Shown: positions 1 to 8,254, numbered from the stretch's first letter. The stretch is DNA of 36,280 nt from Erysipelotrichaceae bacterium (GCA_015059045.1 SVBD01000015.1:1-36280), one strand, 5' to 3'. Notes: generated by a model from the letters alone, not told the origin. Translations and numbers: made by a program.

Positions 1-13
1 CTGTTAATTTCAT
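1..13 (-). CDS. Start of an unidentified gene running off the left edge (partial)
   Basis: On the minus strand an ATG at 13-11 reads M-K-L-T and leaves the window. An AAGGGG ribosome-binding site lies 9 bases upstream (about 28-23), which makes this a believable start. It follows the acyltransferase gene in the same direction at about 60 bases, so the two are probably one transcript. Only four residues are visible and no function can be proposed. Confidence 0.45.
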
Positions 14-75
14 AATAAAAACCCCTTAAGTCTTTCTAACATTTTAGTTAGTCCAACTTTTGGGGTTAAGTACAT
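10..75 (-). CDS. Possible 21-residue peptide between the acyltransferase and the next gene
   Basis: Directly after the TAA stop of the acyltransferase (78-76) comes an ATG (75-73) opening 21 codons and ending with TGA at 12-10. That TGA overlaps the ATG of the next gene in an ATGA junction. The peptide would begin M-Y-L-T-P-K-V-G and end in a hydrophobic F-L-L, with an amphipathic look. Its own ribosome-binding site is weak, so it may only be translated by reinitiation, or it may be a chance ORF. The overlap with both neighbours suggests a coupling peptide at most. Confidence 0.2.
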   Translation of the reverse strand: MYLTPKVGLTKMLERLKGFLL

Positions 76-1344
76 TTACCCGTTTTTTTCTTTGTGTAAT
101 TTATATATTTCTTCGACTCCAAGACGAATCTTACAAACAATATCCTTATTTTCTTTAGGAACTAAATAATATAATTCTTTTTCGCCAATACAAACGACAT
201 CACCAATTTCATACCAGTTAAAATCAGAATTAATGCAATAAGAGAATAATGGATTTTGATGATAGTCTAAAGAAGAATTAATACCTTTTAAATGGAATCC
301 ATCTTTTGTATGAGTTAGGTGTGCGTCTTCCACTTTATATACGGCTTTATAATTTTTGATTAAATAAACTTCAACATCGCTTTCAATTTTATATTCGCCA
401 GATTCAATTTCTTTTCTTACGCATTCTCTTTCGTATTGATACCACGAAGGAATGTGAGTAATAGTTTCTTTTCCATCAAGCGCTTTAAGATGTCCATGAG
501 GAGTAAGTTCGTGAACTTTACCGCATTTATGACAAGTAAGGGTAATTCCTTTTCCTTCCATAAATCCTTCACTTCCGCATGAAGAACAACGATATAAAAT
601 ACGGTTTAACTTATCAGCGCGGAATGGTTCATTAATTTCAATTTTGTTTTCTTGTTGATATTTTAATTCGTCAAAAGTAAATTGCTTATAGACAATATTA
701 TTAATTTCATCAACACTTAATTTTTCTATTTCTTCTTTTGAAAGTAAACATTCCATTTTTGTATGTATTTTTACTTTTCTAATTTGAAGATTATTATATA
801 AAGGATCACGTAGGAAAGCTCCGGTTGTTTTAATAAATACTACCGGGATTTTTAATAACTTAATGAGTTTTCCTAACGAATCAGGTAGAGTAGTAGAGGT
901 TCCATCATATGTGTATCCGGCTTCTGGATACATAACTATTGGGTTTTTAAATTTCTTAGCGATGTAAATCATGTCTCTAACTAAACTTGGATCAGTAGTA
1001 AATTTTTTAGTTGCAAAACAACCTAAATGTCTTAGTAGTCCTTCTTGATTAACAAATGCATCTTCGCTAGCGACGATATTAAATCTTCTTGGATATAATA
1101 ATTTAAAGATAATTTTTAAATCAGTAAAACTAGAATGGTTCATTAAAGCTAAATAGGATTCTTTTTTATTTAATTTATTCATATTTACTTTTTCTACTTT
1201 TAATTTTGTGCTTAAAAAAGTAGGAATAGATATTAGCCTTACTAAAGTTGAAAGAATGAAAGATTGTTTAATTGGTTTCTTTCTTTTAATAGGAGGAAGA
1301 TTTTTAACTTCGTCATATTTTTTATTTATTACTTTTATTTTCAT
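76..1344 (-). CDS. 1-acyl-glycerol-3-phosphate acyltransferase-like protein with C-terminal zinc ribbon
   Basis: A 422-residue member of the PlsC/LPLAT acyltransferase family, which transfers acyl groups to lysophospholipids at the cytoplasmic membrane face. The catalytic HX4D motif is visible as N-H-S-S-F-T-D (H70, D75), and the P-E-A-G block at 140-143 fits motif III, where the family usually has E-G. The core family protein is about 200-250 residues. Here a second half follows with four cysteines in CxxC pairs (C253/C256 and C271/C274) forming an apparent zinc ribbon, then about 140 residues I do not recognise. The start is ATG with GAGG eight bases upstream (minus strand). It is divergent from the carboxypeptidase gene. 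The acyltransferase call is firm; substrate and the role of the extension are not known from sequence. Confidence 0.85.
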   Translation of the reverse strand: MKIKVINKKYDEVKNLPPIKRKKPIKQSFILSTLVRLISIPTFLSTKLKVEKVNMNKLNKKESYLALMNHSSFTDLKIIFKLLYPRRFNIVASEDAFVNQEGLLRHLGCFATKKFTTDPSLVRDMIYIAKKFKNPIVMYPEAGYTYDGTSTTLPDSLGKLIKLLKIPVVFIKTTGAFLRDPLYNNLQIRKVKIHTKMECLLSKEEIEKLSVDEINNIVYKQFTFDELKYQQENKIEINEPFRADKLNRILYRCSSCGSEGFMEGKGITLTCHKCGKVHELTPHGHLKALDGKETITHIPSWYQYERECVRKEIESGEYKIESDVEVYLIKNYKAVYKVEDAHLTHTKDGFHLKGINSSLDYHQNPLFSYCINSDFNWYEIGDVVCIGEKELYYLVPKENKDIVCKIRLGVEEIYKLHKEKNG

Positions 1345-1505
1345 TGGGGATTACCTCATTATTTTTTATTTTACAATGTTTTTAACTTTTAGAAAAGATA
1401 ATTTTCATAATGGAAGTTATATAGAAGATATAGTATTAAAAATAAGTTTAATTTTTAAAATTTTATGTTAATATTAATATAGGTTATTGTTTGACTGTGG
1501 TAATT

Positions 1506-2522
1506 ATGAAAAAGATAAACTATTTAAAAGAAAATGAAACAATATCATTAATTGCTCCAAGTTTTGGTTGTACATTTGAACCATATTTTACTAGATTACA
1601 AGTGGCAATTAATAATTTAGAAGAAGATGGATTTGTTATTTCTAAAGGGGATAATATCTTTTTAGCTAATCACAAAATTAGAAGTAATACAGCAAGAAGA
1701 TGCGCGAAAGAATTTATGGATGCTTATGAAAGTGAGTCTTCCGCGATTATTTCTGTTGGTGGAGGAGAAATCATGTGCGAGATTTTACCTTACATCGATT
1801 TTGATAAAATAGCTAAATTACCACATAAATTCTTTATGGGTTTTTCTGATAATACTAATTTAACTTATACTTTAGCGACTATTAGTGAAGTTCCAACTAT
1901 TTATGGACCATGCGCTCCAGCATTTGCTTTTAAGCCATACGAACTTAATGCAAAAGATAGTTTAGATTTATTGATGGGTAAAGTTGATAAAACGAAAGGA
2001 TATCCATTTTGGGAAAGAAATAAAGTCAAAAGCGAAGATCCTTTATTAGATCATGTCTACGATGAAATTAAAACATTACGCCTTTATCCAAATAAAGAAG
2101 TAAATGTTGAAGGAAGACTTCTAGGTGGATGCTTAGATTGTTTAATTACTTTATGTGGGACTAAATTTGATAAAACAAGTGAGTATTTAGAAAAATATAA
2201 AGAAGATGGATTTATTTGGTTTTTAGAGGCTTGTGATTTATCCCCAGTTGGTATCCAAAGAGCCTTGTTTCAATTAAGGCAAGCAGGTTGGTTTAAATAT
2301 TGTAAAGGATTTATTATGGGTAGACCACTTTGCTATCGTAAAAGAATGTTTGGAATTACCCATTACACTGCGATTAAAGAAGCTTTAAAAGGAATTAATG
2401 TCCCATTAATTATGGATGCTGATTTAGGTCATTTTGCTCCATCGATGCCTATTATTACTGGAGTAAAAGCTAAAGTGCTTGCTAAAGATAATCAATTCGA
2501 AATTGAATATGTTGATTTATAG
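1506..2522 (+). CDS. S66 family peptidase (LD-carboxypeptidase / MccF-like)
   Basis: A 338-residue serine peptidase of MEROPS family S66. Members trim the terminal D-Ala from murein tetrapeptides (LdcA) or cleave microcin C-type conjugates (MccF). The catalytic serine sits in G-F-S-D-N-T (S114), with candidate partners E241 (F-L-E-A-C-D) and H309 (L-G-H-F-A-P). These match the family's Ser-Glu-His triad in order and spacing. A TTG five codons upstream (1491) is also in frame, but the ATG at 1506 begins the expected N-terminus M-K-K-I-N-Y. The ribosome-binding site is weak (GTGGTA). The stop lies 11 bases before rex, so the two are probably co-transcribed. There is no signal peptide, which fits a cytoplasmic enzyme. 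LdcA and MccF functions cannot be separated here. Confidence 0.88.
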   Translation: MKKINYLKENETISLIAPSFGCTFEPYFTRLQVAINNLEEDGFVISKGDNIFLANHKIRSNTARRCAKEFMDAYESESSAIISVGGGEIMCEILPYIDFDKIAKLPHKFFMGFSDNTNLTYTLATISEVPTIYGPCAPAFAFKPYELNAKDSLDLLMGKVDKTKGYPFWERNKVKSEDPLLDHVYDEIKTLRLYPNKEVNVEGRLLGGCLDCLITLCGTKFDKTSEYLEKYKEDGFIWFLEACDLSPVGIQRALFQLRQAGWFKYCKGFIMGRPLCYRKRMFGITHYTAIKEALKGINVPLIMDADLGHFAPSMPIITGVKAKVLAKDNQFEIEYVDL

Positions 2523-2533
2523 GAGGATAATTT

Positions 2534-3160
2534 ATGAGTAATATTTCTTCAAATACAAAAAATAGACTACCTTTTTATTTAGAATATCTAAATAAGATTT
2601 ATAGTGAAGGTCAAGTTAACGTATCTAGTAGTGGAATTGCTAGTGCATTAAACCTAGGGGAAGTTCAAGTAAGAAAGGACATCGCTAGTGTTAGTAGTAG
2701 TGGTAGACCAAAGGTGGGATATGACGTCGCTAAATTAATTAAGGATTTAGAAGAGTTTTTAGGTTATGGTGATTTAGATGATGCGGTTATTTTTGGCGCT
2801 GGAAAATTAGGTAGAGCATTACTTGATTATCCTGGATTTAATGATTGTGGATTAAATATTGTTTCAGCGTTTGATACTGATGTATCTAAACAAGGTATTT
2901 CAGAATCGGGAAAAATTGTTTCTGATATTTCTACATTTGAAGAATTTAATAAGAAACACCAAGTTAAAATAGGTATTCTTTGCGTACCTGATGAGTACGC
3001 TCAAGAAGTATGTAATCTTATGATTAAAAATGGTATTAAAGCAATTCTAACTTTCTCTCAAGCTCATTTAGAATTACCAGAAGATATTATTGTTAAAAAT
3101 GAAAACTTAGCGTACTCTTTAGCCCTTCTTTCAATTGAATTAAAGAGTAAACACCGCTAG
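2534..3160 (+). CDS. rex: Redox-sensing transcriptional repressor Rex
   Basis: A 208-residue Rex protein, the usual family length. Rex senses the NADH/NAD+ ratio and represses fermentation and respiratory genes when NADH is low. The N-terminal winged helix is at about 10-65, with the conserved V-R-K-D segment at 46-49. The Rossmann domain begins with the dinucleotide-binding G-A-G-K-L-G motif at 88-93. A C-terminal domain-swap helix region ends the protein. It starts at an ATG behind a perfect AGGAGG, 11 bases after the S66 peptidase stop, and is followed by a strong intrinsic terminator. Confidence 0.96.
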   Translation: MSNISSNTKNRLPFYLEYLNKIYSEGQVNVSSSGIASALNLGEVQVRKDIASVSSSGRPKVGYDVAKLIKDLEEFLGYGDLDDAVIFGAGKLGRALLDYPGFNDCGLNIVSAFDTDVSKQGISESGKIVSDISTFEEFNKKHQVKIGILCVPDEYAQEVCNLMIKNGIKAILTFSQAHLELPEDIIVKNENLAYSLALLSIELKSKHR

Positions 3161-3215
3161 AAAATAAAAAAAGACTTAGAAATACAATTTCTACGCCCAA
3201 TTATTATTATACAAC

Positions 3216-3247
3216 AAGTAGACTAAAATTACTAGTCTACTTTTTTT
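3216..3247 (+). terminator. Intrinsic terminator after rex
   Basis: A perfect 9-bp stem, AAGTAGACT (3216-3224) with AGTCTACTT (3234-3242), and a 9-base loop. It runs directly into a T tract. Confidence 0.9.
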
Positions 3248-3260
3248 GTTAGTTTTTATC

Positions 3261-3292
3261 TATAATTAAAGTGTAGATAAAGATATCTACAC
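3261..3292 (+). promoter_or_regulatory. hpf promoter -10 and 5'-end inverted repeat
   Basis: A TATAAT (3261-3266) with only a weak -35 is followed about five bases later by a perfect 9-bp inverted repeat, GTGTAGATA (3271-3279) and TATCTACAC (3284-3292), loop AAGA. With transcription starting near 3272, the repeat would form a hairpin at the very 5' end of the hpf mRNA. It could stabilise the transcript or be a DNA operator. Confidence 0.6.
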
Positions 3293-3325
3293 ACTCTAAT
3301 AATTAACGAAAGGAGACTAACTATT

Positions 3326-3862
3326 ATGAGATGTCAAATCGTTGGAAAAAACATTGCTATTACTGATGCAATGAAAAGAAAGGTTGAAGAAAAACTTTCA
3401 AAAATGGATAAGTACTTTGTAATTAATGAGGATGTAGTTGCTAAAGTACTCGCAAGAACTTACAAAACTATGCAGAAAGTTGAAATTACAATCAACACAA
3501 AAATGATGGATTTTAGAGTAGAAGTTACCGCGAAAGATTTCTACGAAGCAGTAGACTTAGCCCTAGATAAATTAGAAGGGCAAATGAGAAAATTAAAAAC
3601 AAAGTTATGTAGAAGACATAAAGAAAGTTTAGGTGAATCAATCGCATTTGAAAATATTATTAATGAAGAAGATGATGAAAATGATGAAATGGTAAGAGTA
3701 AAAGAAGTTTACTTAAAACCAATGGATATTGAAGAAGCAATTACAAGAATGGAGGCTTTAGGACATAGTTTCTTCTTATATCGAGATGTAGATGATGATC
3801 TAATTTCAGTTGTATATAAACGTTTCGATGGAGGATATGGAGTAATCCAAGGTCGTGAATAA
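3326..3862 (+). CDS. hpf: Ribosome hibernation promoting factor, long form (HPF)
   Basis: A 178-residue long-form HPF. The N-terminal S30AE domain (about 1-100) binds the 30S decoding centre. The C-terminal domain (about 122-178, from V-K-E-V-Y-L-K-P-M to the end) dimerises ribosomes into inactive 100S particles; an acidic linker (E-E-D-D-E-N-D-E) joins them. The length agrees with the long HPF typical of Firmicutes. The start is an ATG behind AAAGGAG. The gene stands alone between the rex terminator and its own terminator. Confidence 0.95.
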   Translation: MRCQIVGKNIAITDAMKRKVEEKLSKMDKYFVINEDVVAKVLARTYKTMQKVEITINTKMMDFRVEVTAKDFYEAVDLALDKLEGQMRKLKTKLCRRHKESLGESIAFENIINEEDDENDEMVRVKEVYLKPMDIEEAITRMEALGHSFFLYRDVDDDLISVVYKRFDGGYGVIQGRE

Positions 3863-3885
3863 AAAACAAATTATTTGTTAATATT

Positions 3886-3914
3886 GAGTTGGGATTTAGT
3901 TTCCCAACTCTTTT
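3886..3914 (+). terminator. Intrinsic terminator after hpf
   Basis: A perfect 9-bp stem, GAGTTGGGA (3886-3894) with TCCCAACTC (3902-3910), a 7-base loop and a short TTTT tail. Confidence 0.8.
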
Positions 3915-4027
3915 GCTATATAAATAAAAAATGGTAATTTATGCATAGAATATGTATATATTTTTTTTATAAGAGAAGAAAAACTATAACAAAATCAAAA
4001 GTTTTTAGTGTCCGAAAAGAAAAAGTA

Positions 4028-4056
4028 TTGAAAAAAATGTGTTTTTTTGATAATAT
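4028..4056 (+). promoter_or_regulatory. Promoter of the first DUF4143 ATPase
   Basis: TTGAAA (4028-4033), a 17-base spacer and TAATAT (4051-4056), placed 32 bases before the start codon. The upstream 3915-4027 stretch is AT-rich and otherwise featureless. Confidence 0.6.
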
Positions 4057-4088
4057 ATAGCTACATAAAATATATAGGAGGGACTATT

Positions 4089-5282
4089 ATGATTTTTAGA
4101 CAAGAATATATAAATAAGATAAAACCATATATTAATATAAAATTGGTTAAAATTCTTTCTGGTATTAGAAGATCGGGTAAGTCTACAATTCTAGAAATGA
4201 TAAGACAAGAACTACTTAGTAAGGGGGTCGATGAAAGTCATATAATTTTTAGAAAATACACTAATGAAGAATACGATAGTAGTTTTACATCTAAGATGAT
4301 GTATGATGAATTGAAATCATCTATTTTAGATGATAAGAAATATTATTTTTTCCTTGATGAATTACAAGAAGTAATTGGGTGGGAAAAAGTTGTAAATAAT
4401 CTATTAGAAAATCATAATTCGGATATATATGTTACTGGTTCTAATTCTAAACTTATGAGTAGCGAAATATCTACTTATCTAACTGGAAGATATGTTTCTA
4501 TACCTATTTATACTCTTTCATTTGGTGAGTATTTGTTATTTAGAAATAACATAAACAAATCTAATAAAGAGCATTTACAGGATTATATTAAATTAGGTGG
4601 ATTCCCATTAATTGCTAGTATTAATGTAGATGCGGATACTACTTATTCTATTGTTGAGGATATATATAATTCAGTAGTTGTTAACGATATTACTAATAAA
4701 CATCAAATCACTAACATAGATTTGTTTAATCGTGTTATAAAATTTGTTATTGAAAATGTTGGTAAAACTTTTTCTGGAAACTCAATTGTGAATTTTCTTA
4801 AGTCAGAAAATAGATCAATATCTATTGAAACTATATATAATTATTTAGAATGGCTAGAAAAAGCATTTGTAATTTATAGATGTAAAAGATATGATTTGCA
4901 AGGAAAAAAGATACTAAAAACACAAGAAAAATTTTATTTAGCTGATCAATCAATAAAATATGCCTTATATGGATTTAATCCAACCAGTATTGCTTCTATG
5001 ATTGAAAATCTTGTTTATTTAGAACTTAAACGTCGAGATTATAATGTATATATTGGCAAATATTATGATAAAGAAATAGATTTTGTCGCTACAAAAAGAG
5101 ATGAGAAAATATATGTTCAAGTATGTCGTGAGCTTCCTAAGGAATCCGATAGAGAAATAAAAAATCTTTTAGATATTAAGGATCATTATCCCAAATTTAT
5201 TGTTACTTTAGATGATTATGCTGGTGGAAACATAGATGGGGTTAAAATAATTCATTTAGTGGATTTTCTTCTTAATAAATAA
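4089..5282 (+). CDS. AAA-family ATPase with DUF4143 C-terminus (first copy)
   Basis: A 397-residue cytoplasmic ATP-binding protein of the AAA_14/DUF4143 family, common in gut bacteria and archaea, whose cellular role is unsettled. Walker A is G-I-R-R-S-G-K-S-T (25-33), Walker B is Y-Y-F-F-L-D-E-L (D90, E91), and a sensor-like V-T-G-S-N-S follows. The C-terminal half holds the DUF4143 winged-helix and nuclease-fold-like segment (E-I-D-F-V-A-T-K and V-Q-V-C-R-E-L-P near the end). The start is ATG 4089 because AGGAGGG lies just before it; an in-frame start at 4047 overlaps the promoter -10. It is a single-gene unit bounded by a promoter and a terminator. A second, clearly divergent family member lies at 24740. 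Confidence 0.85.
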   Translation: MIFRQEYINKIKPYINIKLVKILSGIRRSGKSTILEMIRQELLSKGVDESHIIFRKYTNEEYDSSFTSKMMYDELKSSILDDKKYYFFLDELQEVIGWEKVVNNLLENHNSDIYVTGSNSKLMSSEISTYLTGRYVSIPIYTLSFGEYLLFRNNINKSNKEHLQDYIKLGGFPLIASINVDADTTYSIVEDIYNSVVVNDITNKHQITNIDLFNRVIKFVIENVGKTFSGNSIVNFLKSENRSISIETIYNYLEWLEKAFVIYRCKRYDLQGKKILKTQEKFYLADQSIKYALYGFNPTSIASMIENLVYLELKRRDYNVYIGKYYDKEIDFVATKRDEKIYVQVCRELPKESDREIKNLLDIKDHYPKFIVTLDDYAGGNIDGVKIIHLVDFLLNK

Positions 5283-5300
5283 TTTATAAATTGATAGATT

Positions 5301-5330
5301 AAGGTGCATCTAATTGCACCTTTTATTTTG
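5301..5330 (+). terminator. Intrinsic terminator after the first DUF4143 ATPase
   Basis: Stem AAGGTGCA (5301-5308) with TGCACCTT (5315-5322), loop TCTAAT, tail TTTTATTTTG. Confidence 0.85.
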
Positions 5331-5374
5331 TCATTTATTAATTTATTTCTTCATAACATTTAATGGTGAATATT

Positions 5375-6331
5375 ATGAAAATTATTAAATTTGGTGGAAC
5401 AAGTCTTCAAACTCCTACATTGATTAATAATGCAATAGAAATAATTAAATCATATCAAGATAAGGTAGTTGTTATTATTTCTGCAATTGGAAGAAAAGGA
5501 TTTCCTTATTCAACAGATACTTTAATAGATTTATTAAAAGGTTCTTATTTAAGCAATAAAGAAATGGATCGATATTTATCTATTGGAGAAACCTATGCTA
5601 GTTTAATTTTATCTAACGAACTTAACAAAAGGCATATTAATTCTTACAGCGCTTCTTATAGGGAAGTAGGTTTTACTTGTGATAAGAGTTATCAAAAGGG
5701 CGAAATTGTTTCTTATCAAAAAGATAAAATTAAGCAGTTAATAAACAAATATCAAGTGTTAGTAATACCAGGCTTTATTTCTAAAAGTAACGAAGGAGAA
5801 GTAATCACATTAGGAAGAGGAACATCGGATTATTCTGTAGTCTTGCTAGGAAAAATATTAGAGCAAAATGAGGTAATTTTATTTAAGGATGTTGATGGAA
5901 TTTATCCTACTATTCAATATCCTTTAACAAAGTTAAAGAATTATCAAAATTTGTCATATGAAGAATCGTTAGCCTTATGTAATATCTCTTATGAAGTAAT
6001 AAATAAAAAAGCAATTTTAGAAGCAAGAGAGCAAAATATCAAATTAATAATTAAAAACTTTATTTTAAATGACAAACAAACAATAATAAGTAGTATTTCA
6101 AGTGAAAGAAAAGTGTTAGGATTTAATTTAATTAATAACCAATATTTAATTGCAACATTTTTACAAAATGAGGTAAAAAAAGAATTAGATATCATTTTTA
6201 AAAAGAATCATATTTTTATCAAAAATTATGAAATTTATGATGATTATTTGGCTTTTTCTTTTAATAAATCGCAAAGTTTATTGATTAGACAAATAATTTT
6301 AAGTGTTTATTTTAAAGATATGATTAATTAA
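5375..6331 (+). CDS. Aspartokinase, short form with a reduced regulatory domain
   Basis: A 318-residue aspartate kinase, which makes aspartyl-4-phosphate for lysine/diaminopimelate, threonine and methionine synthesis. The amino-acid kinase signature is complete: K-F-G-G-T-S at 5-10, S-I-G-E, a G-F-I-S segment, T-L-G-R-G-T-S-D-Y-S, and D-V-D-G-I-Y. Aspartokinases normally run to 400-450 residues with two ACT domains. Here only about 70-80 residues follow the catalytic domain, enough for at most one degenerate ACT unit, so feedback control may be lost or altered. ATG 5375 is chosen because K-I-I-K-F-G-G must sit at the N-terminus, with GGTGA upstream. No lysine or threonine pathway genes adjoin it. 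Confidence 0.85.
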   Translation: MKIIKFGGTSLQTPTLINNAIEIIKSYQDKVVVIISAIGRKGFPYSTDTLIDLLKGSYLSNKEMDRYLSIGETYASLILSNELNKRHINSYSASYREVGFTCDKSYQKGEIVSYQKDKIKQLINKYQVLVIPGFISKSNEGEVITLGRGTSDYSVVLLGKILEQNEVILFKDVDGIYPTIQYPLTKLKNYQNLSYEESLALCNISYEVINKKAILEAREQNIKLIIKNFILNDKQTIISSISSERKVLGFNLINNQYLIATFLQNEVKKELDIIFKKNHIFIKNYEIYDDYLAFSFNKSQSLLIRQIILSVYFKDMIN

Positions 6332-6341
6332 GGTTAAATAG

Positions 6342-6398
6342 TTAAAAACAAAGTTTTTAATATACCAATTTTATAAAAAAACAGTTTCAACATTGAAA
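6342..6398. other. Two short AT-rich inverted repeats between aspartokinase and HAD genes
   Basis: TTAAAAAC / GTTTTTAA (6342-6349, 6353-6360, loop AAA) could be a weak terminator. TTTCAA CA TTGAAA (6385-6398) could be an operator half-site pair. A TATAAT at 6468-6473 may be the -10 for the next gene, but no good -35 is seen. Confidence 0.3.
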
Positions 6399-6492
6399 AA
6401 CCTTCGAAAAAAATGAAAAAATTTAATATATTTGAATATATTAATAGATTTATTGAAAACATTTATATATAATTACTTTTGGTGATTATGGA

Positions 6493-7329
6493 ATGGTAAA
6501 AGCTATTGCAACCGATTTAGATGGAACATTGTTCTATCCAAAAAGAAAAATAAGACTTATGCGAGGAGTAAATCGACGCTTTTTAAGCGAGTTTGTTTCT
6601 CAAGGGAAAAAGCTTATTTTAGTTACTGGAAGAAACAAGCACGTAAGTAGTAAAGTTGGTAAAAGAATCAAATCGAATGAACTAACTATTATCGGATGTA
6701 ATGGTGCATTGATAGTTCAAAATGGAAAAGTCATTGAGGAACATCCAATTGAACTAAACAAAGCTAAGGAATTAGTAGATTTACTTAGAAAAGATAAAAA
6801 TGTTAAATCAATTCTGATTTTTACAGATAAGCACAATATCATCGTAGATGACTTAAATGCGAATTTCTTATTTAAAATCATTGGAAGTTTAGGCATGAAA
6901 CTTCAAGGTGTCTATAATGAACCAACAGTCTTTGGAGCAAAGAAAGTTGATAAAGCATTAAATGATCCTAGTGTGAAGTTTTATAAAATAATGCCTTGGT
7001 TTGGAATAAGAAATGGCGAAGAAAAAGCTCGATTAGCATCCTTGAAATATCAAGAATCCGTCGGTGATTCATTTGAAATTTCATGGTCAAGTGATGCAGT
7101 CGAATTTGGAGCGAAAGGAGTAAACAAAGCAAACAGTTTGGAAAAAATCATTTCTTCATTTGGAATTGATAAAGAAGAAGTTCTAGTTTCAGGTGATTCT
7201 GGAAATGATGTAGTCTTATTTGAAAAATTCCCTAATTCGTTTGTAATGAGCCACGCACCAGTTGAAGTCAAAGCTAAAGCTAAATATGAAATAGAAGTTG
7301 TCGCCGATTTAAAAAAATATTGCAATTAG
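6493..7329 (+). CDS. Cof-type HAD superfamily hydrolase
   Basis: A 278-residue HAD phosphatase of the Cof/YwpJ-like subfamily (class IIB cap). These act on sugar phosphates, nucleotides or cofactor phosphates in the cytoplasm. Motif I is D-L-D-G-T-L (D8, D10), motif II is L-V-T-G-R, and motif IV is V-S-G-D-S-G-N-D. Length is typical. The start is ATG 6493, with an upstream GGTGAT. The stop falls 17 bases before the start of the next gene, so they are probably an operon. Substrate cannot be read from sequence. Confidence 0.85.
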   Translation: MVKAIATDLDGTLFYPKRKIRLMRGVNRRFLSEFVSQGKKLILVTGRNKHVSSKVGKRIKSNELTIIGCNGALIVQNGKVIEEHPIELNKAKELVDLLRKDKNVKSILIFTDKHNIIVDDLNANFLFKIIGSLGMKLQGVYNEPTVFGAKKVDKALNDPSVKFYKIMPWFGIRNGEEKARLASLKYQESVGDSFEISWSSDAVEFGAKGVNKANSLEKIISSFGIDKEEVLVSGDSGNDVVLFEKFPNSFVMSHAPVEVKAKAKYEIEVVADLKKYCN

Positions 7330-7346
7330 TAAGGAGAACAAAAAAA

Positions 7347-8198
7347 ATGAATGATGCAACAAGATTTATAATGGGAATTTATCAAGTTTCCCTAATGGTT
7401 AGAGATACACTTGAATACGTTCAAGGAAGACCAGAACATGATGTTAATTTCTATAACCAAAGAAAACAAATTATCAACCATGGTTTAGTTGAAAACTCAC
7501 CTTTATCTCACTTTTTAGCTCAAAATGGTGAAATTGGTGAAAAAATTAGAGCAAATATTAACGAATTTATCGAATTTGCTTATTCTGAAGATTCAACATA
7601 TATTACTTTAGAAAATGGTAAAATTATTGTTGATCACGCTCAAGATTTAAAGGCATTAGACTATGTAATTGGTTTAAGAGAAACTTTAATGGACATCGTT
7701 AAGAAATTTGCTGAAAAAACAAATTCTGAAGGAAATCTAGAACCACAATTAGCGAATTTAATTGCTTTAGATGAATCTTTCTACAGAGTTTTAGGATCAT
7801 TAATCGTATTTGATTTAACACATAAAGCATTCTTAGAATTCAATAAAGCAATGCATGAAAATGGTGGAAAACCATCTCCACAATCTAACTTTGTCATCAA
7901 CGACTTAAAGAGATTAGTTGGATTTACAAAATTCATCCACGAACATAAAGCAAATGCTGATGAAAAATATGAAAAAGCTTATGAATCAAACTTCACATGC
8001 TTAAATTACATGGAAGGTTCAAAACCATTACCAGAAGGAAGCAATATGAAGGCTGAAATTGAAGCTGTACATAATACTTATGTTACATTACTTCAAGAAA
8101 GAGAAGCACCTTGGAGAAGCGTTTATTCTTCAGTATGGAATGAATTAGTCGGCTACGAACAAGGTTTAAGACAAGCAAGAAAAGAACAAAGCAATTAA
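7347..8198 (+). CDS. Conserved-looking cytoplasmic protein, function unknown
   Basis: A 283-residue soluble protein that I do not recognise. It has no signal peptide, membrane segment or known catalytic motif. The composition is rich in charged residues and appears mostly alpha-helical, with a Trp-containing C-terminus (A-P-W-R-S-V-Y...V-W-N-E-L). The start is ATG 7347 because AAGGAG lies just upstream; an in-frame ATG at 7320 overlaps the HAD gene's stop. The tight link to the HAD phosphatase suggests co-expression. The gene uses more C-ending codons (TTC, AAC, ATC) than the lipoproteins nearby, which may reflect good expression. Confidence 0.7.
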   Translation: MNDATRFIMGIYQVSLMVRDTLEYVQGRPEHDVNFYNQRKQIINHGLVENSPLSHFLAQNGEIGEKIRANINEFIEFAYSEDSTYITLENGKIIVDHAQDLKALDYVIGLRETLMDIVKKFAEKTNSEGNLEPQLANLIALDESFYRVLGSLIVFDLTHKAFLEFNKAMHENGGKPSPQSNFVINDLKRLVGFTKFIHEHKANADEKYEKAYESNFTCLNYMEGSKPLPEGSNMKAEIEAVHNTYVTLLQEREAPWRSVYSSVWNELVGYEQGLRQARKEQSN

Positions 8199-8239
8199 TT
8201 GACCTTTCATAAATAAAGTGTTATGATATTTGCTATCAT
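8199..8239 (+). promoter_or_regulatory. Promoter with an inverted repeat over the -10 region
   Basis: TTGACC (8199-8204), a 17-base spacer and TATGAT (8222-8227). A perfect inverted repeat, ATGATA (8223-8228) TTTGC TATCAT (8234-8239), covers the -10 and start point. It could be an operator or a small 5' hairpin. Confidence 0.7.
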
Positions 8240-8254
8240 TTAAGAGGTGAAAAT

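Noticed and set aside
1208-1471. An 87-codon plus-strand frame over the start of the acyltransferase
   Set aside because: It overlaps the conserved minus-strand gene and its promoter, and looks hydrophobic only because the DNA is T-rich.
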